Positions 1-5,385 of a DNA stretch of 5,668 bases are shown here, piece after piece (position 1 is the first letter of the stretch; each line of letters starts with the position of its first letter). A model generated the notes under the pieces. It was not told the DNA's origin and ran no database searches. It worked only from the letters and a program-made list of their open reading frames with translations. Source of the stretch: DASQVO01 sp035640715 (GTDB lineage: Bacteria > Actinomycetota > Actinomycetes > Streptosporangiales > Streptosporangiaceae); assembly GCA_035640715.1 (NCBI GenBank), contig DASQVO010000347.1, positions 1 through 5,668 on the forward strand, written 5' to 3'. Both the position numbers and the translations under genes were made by a program.

Positions 1-1390
1 TCACGGTGACCACTGCTACGGCAGGCTGGTATTCGGCTGCGGTGACGATCACGGTGTAGGAACCGGGTGCCGGTACCGCTGCCCGATATCGCCCGGCAGT
101 GTCCAGGCCGGTGTGCGCGACCTGCCGGCCCTCGGTCGTGACGACGGTGATCGCCCCGGACGGCAATGGGCTGCCATCGGGCGTGCGCACGATCCCCCCG
201 AACTCGGCAGCGGGTCCTGGATGTGCTGTGGTCCGGCCTGTCACTCCGGCGGGTGTCACGGCCGCACGGGGCTGCGGTTCCGGGGGAGCCGACGTGGCCG
301 GATCGGCCCGGGCGCGGGGTGCCGCATGTTTGAGGCCTCGCGAGCGGGCACCCGCACGTACCGGGGCGCCCAGATGCTCGGCCGCCATGACGGCGGCCAG
401 GACGGCGAGTCCGCCGCCGGCCCAGGCGGCCAGCACACCTAGCGGGACGCTGATCGCGTGCCCCCCGAAGTAGGACACGTTCTGGGCGGCGGTCACCGCG
501 TTGGCTGGCGGCAGCCCATCGCCGACGAAGCGGTAGACCGCTGGCAGGAAGGGAAGCCCGGAGGGGCCGCCGCTTGTGGGGAGGCCGGCGACGAAGAAGG
601 TAAGCGCGGCCAGCCCGATGCCGGGGGCGCCGAGCACGCGCCCCAGGGCGACGACTGACGCGATAAAGGCCAGCGAGGTGAGCACCCCGACCCCGAAGAG
701 CTCCGCTGCGTGGCCGGTCAGGGCGCCCAGCAGCCCGTCCGCGACCGCCACGTCAGCGGCAGCCAGGCATGCGGCGAACGTCACGGCCCCGGCCATCTTG
801 AGGGCGATGGCGGTGCGCTTGGTAGCAAAGGTGATCAGGACTCCGCCGATGAAGCTCGGGAGGAGCAGCACGATGGCGAAATAGAACGGGGAGACCCCGG
901 ATGGATCCCCGGCGGGCAGCGGGGCGATGTCCTGGACGGCAACGCCCGCGCCCATCGCCGCGGCGACATGGGTGAATGCCGTAGAGATCATATCGGCCAT
1001 CAACGGGCTGATGGCAGAGGCCACGATCACCTGTGCCCGCGGTTTCCCGCCCCCCGGGTCGGCAGCGGGAAGGGCGAACGCCGCATCCACGTGCCGGTCC
1101 ATGATGGCCTGCCTGGCGAGCGAGACCGACGGGTACGGTATGGGCTGCAAAACCCCCGGCGCCTGCTGGCCGAGCGCGGCCTGGATCTGCGTGACCACCG
1201 GCGACGGACCGACGACCGCGACCGGGATGTCGTGGGGGGACGGCGCGCGGAAGGCCCACATCATCGAGGTGGCGAACAAGAACCCGAAGATGAGTACCCC
1301 GGCCAGGATGCCGGTGAGGCGAACGGCGGCGCGCAGCCTAACAGGTACACGTCCCATGGGAGCTTCCGAGTGATGGCCTCCGTCGATCAT
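1..1390 (-). CDS. DUF3533/YhgE-like membrane protein with fused carboxypeptidase-regulatory-like domain, C-terminus cut by window edge
   Basis: The minus strand is open without a stop from an ATG at 1390-1388 to the left edge, giving 463 codons; the end lies outside the window. The protein has one helix at about residues 22-45, a soluble external domain to about 165, then hydrophobic segments near 168-190, 197-217, 233-253, 254-270 and 312-336. This plan and the stretch NVSYFGGHAI (304-313) resemble actinobacterial DUF3533 / YhgE-Pip / ABC-2-type membrane proteins, often annotated as exporters. An Ala/Pro-rich linker (about 340-395) leads to a carboxypeptidase-regulatory-like beta domain from about 396, with the pattern G-I-V-x-T-P-D-G-S-P-L-P and then G-R-Y then P-G-S-Y. 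The start is supported by GGGGAAGGG nine bases upstream; an ATG twelve codons in (1357-1355), with GGAAG before it, is an alternative. It diverges from a TetR gene that may control it. Substrate and exact family are not certain. Confidence 0.75.
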   Translation of the reverse strand, partial: MIDGGHHSEAPMGRVPVRLRAAVRLTGILAGVLIFGFLFATSMMWAFRAPSPHDIPVAVVGPSPVVTQIQAALGQQAPGVLQPIPYPSVSLARQAIMDRHVDAAFALPAADPGGGKPRAQVIVASAISPLMADMISTAFTHVAAAMGAGVAVQDIAPLPAGDPSGVSPFYFAIVLLLPSFIGGVLITFATKRTAIALKMAGAVTFAACLAAADVAVADGLLGALTGHAAELFGVGVLTSLAFIASVVALGRVLGAPGIGLAALTFFVAGLPTSGGPSGLPFLPAVYRFVGDGLPPANAVTAAQNVSYFGGHAISVPLGVLAAWAGGGLAVLAAVMAAEHLGAPVRAGARSRGLKHAAPRARADPATSAPPEPQPRAAVTPAGVTGRTTAHPGPAAEFGGIVRTPDGSPLPSGAITVVTTEGRQVAHTGLDTAGRYRAAVPAPGSYTVIVTAAEYQPAVAVVTV

Positions 1391-1434
1391 GTGGATTATC
1401 CCTTCCCCGCTAAAGCGATGATCCTCCTCCTCGC

Positions 1435-1466
1435 AGCAGTTTGCTAACTCATAGCAGTAGTGTGCT
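1435..1466. promoter_or_regulatory. Candidate TetR operator: alternating AGCA/TGCT half-sites
   Basis: Four half-sites alternate here: AGCA (1435-1438), TGCT (1442-1445), AGCA (1453-1456) and TGCT (1463-1466). The middle pair forms a perfect 5-base inverted repeat, TGCTA (1442-1446) with TAGCA (1452-1456). AGCAGT occurs twice exactly 18 bases apart (1435 and 1453), so two similar units lie side by side. TetR-family repressors usually bind short inverted repeats in the divergent promoter next to their own gene, and these overlap the possible minus-strand -10 element. That this TetR binds here is inferred. Confidence 0.4.
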
Positions 1467-1475
1467 GGCTGTGTG

Positions 1476-1488
1476 TCACGAATCGTGA
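1476..1488. promoter_or_regulatory. Perfect 13-base palindrome, possible second operator
   Basis: TCACGA-A-TCGTGA is a perfect 6-base inverted repeat around one central base. It ends five bases before the possible plus-strand -35 box at 1493. Position and symmetry fit a binding site for a dimeric regulator. Its sequence differs from the AGCA/TGCT repeats, so it may serve a different protein. Confidence 0.35.
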
Positions 1489-1593
1489 TCAGCTGGACGA
1501 ACATCTCGGGAACGCCCATAACCGAACAAGGTTTCTTGGGCATGGCTCTAGCAGAAACGGGGAGTGATCCCTGCTTATGGGTACGCTATTGCC

Positions 1594-2224
1594 ATGGCCT
1601 TACCACAGGCTCGTGACATCCGCCTCCGGGCCGACGCTGCCCGCAACCGGCAAGCGATCATCGAAGCCGCCCGCGAGCTGTACGGGAAGCGGGGGCTGGA
1701 CGCGCCGCTCGACGAGATCGCCAGGCTCGCCGGGGTCGGCAATGCCAACCCTCTACCGGCACTTCCCGTCTCGCTGCGCGCTCGCCGTCGCGGTGTTCGC
1801 CGACACCTTGCGCCGGGTCATAGACGTGGGTGCGCAGGCACTGGATGACCCTGACCCCTGGCACGGATTCGCCGCGCACGTCAGGTTCCTGTGCCAGCTG
1901 CAGGCGGCCAACCGCGGCCTCGCGGACCTGTTCATCACAGAGGTCACCGGCGCGCCTGAGCTGGACCAACTGCGGGCACGCTCCCACGAGGACTTTGTTC
2001 AAATCGCCGACCGTGCGCGCGCCAGCGGCGCGCTGCGCGCGGACTTCATGCCTGAGGACGTCGTACTGTTGCTGATGGCGAACGCCGGGCTGGTCAAACT
2101 GACCGCCGACGCGGCACCGCAAGCCTGCAACCGGTTCATCGATATCGCTCTGGACGGTCTGCGCAGTGCCGCGGCGACGCCAGCCGCACGCCCACCGGAC
2201 GTGCCGGGGTGCAACGCGCGATGA
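1594..2224 (+). pseudogene. TetR/AcrR-family transcriptional regulator, frameshifted by one extra base
   Basis: Two frames together encode one TetR repressor of about 209 residues, a normal family length. The first frame, from ATG 1594, gives 51 residues with the start of the helix-turn-helix domain (AIIEAARELYGKRGLDAPL, then EIARLAGVGNA). The second frame resumes at 1748 with TLYRHFPSR and the all-helical ligand-binding half, ending at TGA 2222-2224. Removing one A of the pair at 1747-1748 restores the family sequence V-G-N-A-T-L-Y-R-H-F-P. As read, translation from 1594 leaves the family sequence after residue 51 and stops at 1848, inside the DNA-binding domain. I see no slippery heptamer that would suggest programmed frameshifting. 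The start is uncertain: GTG 1564 is in the same frame and neither start has a good ribosome site. TetR proteins are ligand-responsive repressors; its likely target is the divergent membrane-protein gene. It is either a true pseudogene or a single-base sequencing error. Confidence 0.85.
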
Positions 2225-2256
2225 GCAAGCGCGGTCGCATCCTGGGATACGGCTGA
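2221..2256 (+). other. 11-codon mini-ORF overlapping the tetR stop (ATGA)
   Basis: ATG at 2221 overlaps the tetR stop as ATGA and encodes MSKRGRILGYG before TGA at 2254-2256. It is in the same frame as the downstream hydrolase gene, which begins four codons after that stop. It could be a chance ORF, a translational coupling relay, or the original start of the hydrolase gene cut off by a stop codon. The TGAGG formed at its stop is also the best ribosome site for the GTG at 2269. Confidence 0.25.
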
Positions 2257-2268
2257 GGCCACAGCACA

Positions 2269-4050
2269 GTGCGTGGCTACGCGCCAGGGCGCCGTATCCG
2301 CCTGCGTCATGCTGTCACTGCTGCCAATGGCGGGGGCTTCACCGCCCACCGGGGCCTGATCGTCGTGGCTTCGGCCGTGCCCATGGCCGAGTCGGCCGTG
2401 GTCGGTGCCGTAGCCCCGGCGGCAAGGGTGCTGGCTCCCCAGGTGACCGCCCTGGCTCCGCTTGCAGTGTTTCACGACCTGAGATGGCTCTTCCGATCCG
2501 GCGGGGCATGGCTGGGTTTCGCCGTGGCCCTGATCGCGGTGATGGCGGCGCGAAGCGCCCTGGACGCGGCGCTGGCCTGGCTGGCCTGGCCGCGCGGGCA
2601 GACCCGGCCGCGGCTGATGGTATTCCTCGGCTCCGGCGCAGTTTTGACCCTGTGCGCGGGATTGCTGATGGCGCCGCTGGTGGCGCTCACGTTCGGGGTG
2701 GCGCTGCTGCCGTTCTCCTGGCCATTCCTAGGCGTGCTGCCGCTGATGGTGCTGCTCGCGCTGCTGCTCAGCCACGGCGGTGTCGCCCGCTGGTGGCGGA
2801 TGCTGCCGCCGCCCCGGGCGGCCGGGTGGCTGATCGCTGATTTCGCCGCGCTGTCGCTAGAGGCAGTGATAGTCAGCCGACTGCCCGGCGCCTGGGCGGT
2901 GCCCGTGGCCGGCGTAGGCGGAGTCATCAACGCGCGTGCCTGGTATAGCGTGACCGCCTCGGTCGCGGCGCCACGCCTGGCGCACCGCCTCCGGCTGTCT
3001 GCCAGGCGGATCCCGCTCGCGCCCGTCGCGGCTGTCCTGGCCTTCGCGCTCGTCGTCGGCGTGACCAGATTGGGGTTCGTGGTGGCGGCCGGCTCGCACG
3101 CTAAGATCGCCCGGGCGGCAGCGGCGCTAACGGTGCCGGGAACTGGGCAGGCCAGGCCGGCATCACGTGCGCCAGGCACCGCGCGGGGCCCGGTGGTGCT
3201 TGAGATCCAGGGATTCGGATCCTCCTGCTGCACTGGGGCGCCCGCGCTGCAGGGCAGCATCCCAGGCGGCATCGTCCAGCAGTTCTCCTACCGCGGGCTG
3301 GATGCCCGGGGCAGGCCCCTCCCATATCCGCCAGCAGCCAGTAACCTGCCGCTGCCGGTGCTAGGCGACCGTATCGCCGCACAGGTGCAGCGACTGCACC
3401 GCGACACCGGACAGCCGATCGACCTGGTGGCCGAGAGCGAGGGCACCCTTGGCCTTTACGCAATGCTGGCCAGGCATCCGCACGCGTCCGTCGGATCCAT
3501 CGTGCTGCTCAGCCCGATTGTCGCCCCTGGCCAGGTCAGCTACCCGGCCGGGAACCAGGGCGGCCGCGGGGCCGTGCCCGGCTACGCGCTGCACGCCGTC
3601 GTCTGGTTCATCGGCGTGCTATCCCCGCTCGGCACCCCCGGCGCCGAACGGCTGATCGACTCGGTCGACAGCAGCGGCGCGCTGTACGCGGACGACGCGG
3701 CCCGCGGCACCCGCCGCCATCCGCTCCGGTGGCTCGCCGTCGTCCCGCTAGCGGACAGCCTCACCCTCCCCGCCTGCAGCCTGCCAGCGGCTGCGGTGGT
3801 AGTTCCCGGTCTCCACGGCGGCATCCTCGGCGCCCCCGCTGTCAAGCAAATCGTGCGCAGCTTCCTCAGCGGCCGCTCTATCCCTGACCGTTCCCGCCTG
3901 CGAAATGCGGCCGAGGTCGTCGCCCAGGCCGCCGCGGCATGGCGGATGCCGGAGCTCGCGACACCCTCCCCACCCTGCTCCCGGCCAGGAGCCCGTGCCC
4001 GGGGTACTCCAGGTTCATTGCTACCGTCGCTCAATAGCCCCGGCCGGTAG
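2269..4050 (+). CDS. Multi-pass membrane protein with C-terminal alpha/beta-hydrolase domain
   Basis: The 593-residue product has two parts. Residues about 80-275 hold roughly five hydrophobic segments (about 80-106, 116-140, 141-168, 186-220 and 248-275). Residues about 305-560 fit an alpha/beta-hydrolase fold: a strand and oxyanion-type loop (VVLEIQGFGSS, 309-319), a nucleophile elbow A-E-S-E-G at 388-392 with Ser390, a likely acid Asp496 in VVPLADSL, and a likely His516 in VVPGLHGG. The elbow has Ala in place of the first Gly of G-x-S-x-G. Basic loops at 107-115 and 221-247 suggest the hydrolase faces outside, and Cys320, Cys321 and Cys503 could then form disulfides. The likely role is hydrolysis of an ester or lipid-like substrate at the envelope; the substrate is unknown. 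GTG 2269 has GAGG ten bases upstream, but the first 38 residues look unlike the rest, so a start near ATG 2383 is possible. It follows tetR by 44 bases. The Pro-rich tail after about 560 is probably unstructured. Confidence 0.8.
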   Translation: MRGYAPGRRIRLRHAVTAANGGGFTAHRGLIVVASAVPMAESAVVGAVAPAARVLAPQVTALAPLAVFHDLRWLFRSGGAWLGFAVALIAVMAARSALDAALAWLAWPRGQTRPRLMVFLGSGAVLTLCAGLLMAPLVALTFGVALLPFSWPFLGVLPLMVLLALLLSHGGVARWWRMLPPPRAAGWLIADFAALSLEAVIVSRLPGAWAVPVAGVGGVINARAWYSVTASVAAPRLAHRLRLSARRIPLAPVAAVLAFALVVGVTRLGFVVAAGSHAKIARAAAALTVPGTGQARPASRAPGTARGPVVLEIQGFGSSCCTGAPALQGSIPGGIVQQFSYRGLDARGRPLPYPPAASNLPLPVLGDRIAAQVQRLHRDTGQPIDLVAESEGTLGLYAMLARHPHASVGSIVLLSPIVAPGQVSYPAGNQGGRGAVPGYALHAVVWFIGVLSPLGTPGAERLIDSVDSSGALYADDAARGTRRHPLRWLAVVPLADSLTLPACSLPAAAVVVPGLHGGILGAPAVKQIVRSFLSGRSIPDRSRLRNAAEVVAQAAAAWRMPELATPSPPCSRPGARARGTPGSLLPSLNSPGR

Positions 4051-4081
4051 TACGGCCATGATGGCCGGTGCCGCCGGCCGG
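4040..4081 (+). terminator. Strong GC-rich hairpin at the hydrolase stop codon
   Basis: CCGGCCGG (4040-4047) pairs perfectly with CCGGCCGG (4074-4081). Inside, CGGCC (4053-4057) pairs with GGCCG (4063-4067) around an ATGAT loop. The whole forms a long stem with one internal loop, and the first arm covers the last codons up to the TAG at 4048-4050. No T-run follows, which is common for actinobacterial terminators. It could also stabilise the 3' end of the mRNA. Confidence 0.5.
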
Positions 4082-4171
4082 AGAGTGGCCGTTCTGGCCG
4101 GGCCGCCCGTATCGGCTGGTCTGCGGGCTGCGCTGACCTGGAAGCCGGACCATTACCGTTAATCTGGATGA
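4082..4171 (+). promoter_or_regulatory. Short intergenic region with possible leaderless promoter
   Basis: TAATCT at 4160-4165 resembles a -10 box and lies six bases before ATG 4172. That spacing would place transcription start at or next to the first base of the start codon, as in leaderless actinobacterial mRNAs. There is no good Shine-Dalgarno sequence, which agrees with this. CTGACC at 4133-4138 is too far away to be a standard -35 box. A second GGCC-GTTCT-GGCC stem (from about 4087) may add to the upstream terminator. Confidence 0.3.
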
Positions 4172-4552
4172 ATGGACGAGAATCGGGCCCGGCGGGTGGC
4201 TGACGCGCTGAGGGATCGCGGCATCGACGCCCACCTGAAGAAGGCCGGGATCGACTTGTATGGGGTGCGAGTCCCGGCGGGTAACGGCCGGGAGGCGCTC
4301 TGGGGTATGGAAGGCACGACAGGCCTGGAAGCCGAGGTCCTGCTCGACGGCGACCTTGTCGGCTTCGTTCCCGAGATCCCCGGCTCCGAGGCGTTCGATG
4401 AGGCCCAGATCGTGGATGCCATCGCACGGGCCGACTACAGCGAGCCCATCGCACGGGAACTCCCCATGGCACCCCCGCCGGGGCCGCCGCTGTCACGGGA
4501 GGGCGGTCTCTTCCGCCGCTTCCTCGACGGCTTCCGGTACGACTCGGATTAG
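4172..4552 (+). CDS. Small acidic protein of unknown function
   Basis: This 126-residue frame (ATG to TAG) has strong GC-rich third positions and a well-formed globular composition, so it looks real. I do not assign it a known domain. Residues 1-90 read as a compact alpha/beta domain: a charged helix (3-17), strands around DLYGVRV (28-34), AEVLLDGDLVGFVP (54-67), and a helix FDEAQIVDAIARADY (75-89). A Pro-rich linker (about 98-107) leads to a short tail with F-R-R-F. There is no signal peptide or membrane segment, so it should be cytoplasmic. Similar small hypothetical proteins seem familiar from actinomycetes, but I cannot name a family. It stands alone after the hydrolase terminator and ends 26 bases before the convergent methyltransferase gene. 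Confidence 0.75.
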   Translation: MDENRARRVADALRDRGIDAHLKKAGIDLYGVRVPAGNGREALWGMEGTTGLEAEVLLDGDLVGFVPEIPGSEAFDEAQIVDAIARADYSEPIARELPMAPPPGPPLSREGGLFRRFLDGFRYDSD

Positions 4553-4561
4553 TGCCGTCGC

Positions 4562-4579
4562 ACCTGTGATCGCCCAGGT
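4562..4579. terminator. Short hairpin between convergent genes
   Basis: ACCTG (4562-4566) pairs with CAGGT (4575-4579) around an eight-base loop, in the 26-base gap between two converging genes and touching the methyltransferase stop codon (4581-4579). It could act as a weak bidirectional terminator. The stem is only five base pairs and has no T-run. Confidence 0.25.
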
Positions 4580-5223
4580 CAGGCCGCGCGGAAGGTGAAC
4601 AGCGGCTGGCTCGGCAAGGTGACGGCCGGGACATCGCCGAGCTGGCTGACCCCGACGCCGGTCATGGCGGATGTGGCGGGCGCATCGAAGGTGATCTCGT
4701 TGAAGCCGGCTTCCGCGAACCATGCGCGGATGTGCGGCGTCAAGTCCGGTGCCCGGCGGTGCCGGGTCCAGATGACGGTGGCGCCGGGCGCGCAGAGGGC
4801 AGGCGCCGCACCGATGGTGCGCTTGATGTCCTGCTCGCTGACGTTGCCGAAGATGCCGCACAGCAGCAGCACGTCGGCCGGCACCGCGTCGGCGAAGTTG
4901 CCGACCCGGCTCGCGTCCGCGCGGCGCACCTCTACCTGCGGCAACCCCGCCTCAGCGGCCCGCCGCATGGCGAGCCCGGCGTTGTACGCATCGGCCTCCA
5001 CCAGGACCGCGGAGACATCGTCCCGGCGAGGATGACCGGGCAGGATTCCGAGGACATCGTGTCCCTGCCCGGCGCAGAGGCTGAGTAGCCGGACCCGGCC
5101 GGCGGGCGCCCGGTGGATCGCCTCCGACAGGTGCGCCCGGACCAGCCGCAGGCGCACGCTCAGCGAGGACGAGGGGTCGTCATAGGCCGCGTGCCAAGCC
5201 ACCCAATCTTTCACGCGCTCCAT
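4579..5223 (-). CDS. Class I SAM-dependent methyltransferase
   Basis: The 214-residue product has the order of motifs of a Rossmann-type methyltransferase. Motif I is LLSLCAGQGHD (46-56), a variant of the glycine-rich SAM loop. The acidic residue after strand 2 is in VLVEADAYN (73-81). VRRADAS (99-105) supplies Asp103, near the adenine. ADVLLLCGIFGNVSE (116-130) is strand 4, and LCAPGATVIWTRH (143-155) is strand 5. A C-terminal strand LFTFR closes the fold. The length fits a minimal catalytic domain with no separate substrate domain, and there is no signal peptide. The substrate cannot be read from the sequence. The ATG at 5223-5221 has only a weak ribosome site (GGGCAGG directly before it). 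It is divergent from the metallopeptidase-like gene and convergent with the small acidic protein gene. The fold is well supported, the role is not. Confidence 0.85.
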   Translation of the reverse strand: MERVKDWVAWHAAYDDPSSSLSVRLRLVRAHLSEAIHRAPAGRVRLLSLCAGQGHDVLGILPGHPRRDDVSAVLVEADAYNAGLAMRRAAEAGLPQVEVRRADASRVGNFADAVPADVLLLCGIFGNVSEQDIKRTIGAAPALCAPGATVIWTRHRRAPDLTPHIRAWFAEAGFNEITFDAPATSAMTGVGVSQLGDVPAVTLPSQPLFTFRAA

Positions 5224-5251
5224 CCTGCCCAGATTTGCCTATCCTTGTCAC

Positions 5252-5314
5252 GATGCAGAGCCGCCTTGCCGCCGCCCTATGGCGGTAAGATCGGCGCGCT
5301 GGATCCTCTGCATC
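5252..5314. repeat. Nested inverted repeat able to form a stem-loop
   Basis: GATGCAGAG (5252-5260) is the exact reverse complement of CTCTGCATC (5306-5314), a 9-base stem. Inside, CCGCC (5272-5276) pairs with GGCGG (5281-5285) around a CTAT loop. GATCC and GGATC between 5302 and 5320 could form a competing stem. Such a structure upstream of a gene could be an RNA control element or a protein-binding site. I do not recognise it as a known riboswitch. Confidence 0.4.
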
Positions 5315-5329
5315 CGGATCGTTGCATTC

Positions 5330-5349
5330 ACTGGCCGGCACTGGCCGGC
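5330..5349. repeat. 10-base tandem duplication
   Basis: ACTGGCCGGC occurs twice head to tail (5330-5339 and 5340-5349). It is a small direct duplication in the leader of the rightward gene and is probably replication slippage. Confidence 0.5.
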
Positions 5350-5385
5350 CGGACGCTCACCTGGCCAGGGGCGGTCATCTCCTTC

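Larger units (their letters stand above)
1391..1593. promoter_or_regulatory. Divergent control region between the membrane-protein gene and the tetR gene
   Basis: This 200-base stretch has no convincing gene and separates two divergent reading frames, so it should hold both promoters. For the plus strand, CTGGAC (1493-1498) and CATAAC (1517-1522) are 18 bases apart and make a weak sigma70-like promoter. For the minus strand, GTGACA (1479-1474) and TATGAG (1453-1448) are 20 bases apart, which is longer than ideal. Inverted repeats at 1435-1466 and 1476-1488 lie over or beside these elements and are listed separately. On the minus strand an AGGAGGAGG run (about 1430-1422) sits too far from the ATG at 1390 to be its ribosome site. 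The region is sound as a control region; the individual boxes are guesses. Confidence 0.55.
5224..5385. promoter_or_regulatory. Divergent control region between methyltransferase and metallopeptidase-like gene
   Basis: About 160 bases separate the methyltransferase ATG from the chosen GTG of the rightward gene. The stretch should hold both promoters, but I cannot place convincing -35 and -10 boxes. It contains a nested inverted repeat (5252-5314) and a 10-base tandem duplication (5330-5349). The frame of the rightward gene stays open through the whole region, so part of it could be coding if that gene starts at TTG 5245 or TTG 5266. Confidence 0.4.

Noticed and set aside
753..1259. A 168-codon minus-strand open frame overlapping the membrane-protein gene in another frame
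   Set aside because: It is Arg/Gly-rich and lacks membrane helices; the neighbouring frame holds the clear membrane and beta-domain pattern.
710..1447. A 245-codon plus-strand open frame opposite the membrane-protein gene
   Set aside because: Its product is Gly/Arg/His-rich with no recognisable domain, while the opposite strand encodes a coherent membrane protein over the same bases.
1527..1538. CAAG-GTTT-CTTG inverted repeat upstream of tetR
   Set aside because: Only four base pairs with no extension, which is expected by chance in a region of this size.
1741..1756. Programmed +1 frameshifting as an explanation for the split TetR gene
   Set aside because: No slippery run, stop codon or stimulatory hairpin is visible at the shift site; a one-base indel or read error is simpler.
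2166..2840. A 224-codon plus-strand open frame overlapping the end of tetR and the start of the hydrolase gene
   Set aside because: It is Arg/Ala/Gly-rich with no homology-like features; the other frames explain both ends better.
3582..4634. A 350-codon open frame on the minus strand opposite the hydrolase and the small acidic protein gene
   Set aside because: The product is extremely rich in Arg, Pro, Ser and Gly with no fold-like pattern, and it lies antisense to two better-supported genes. It is a high-GC shadow.
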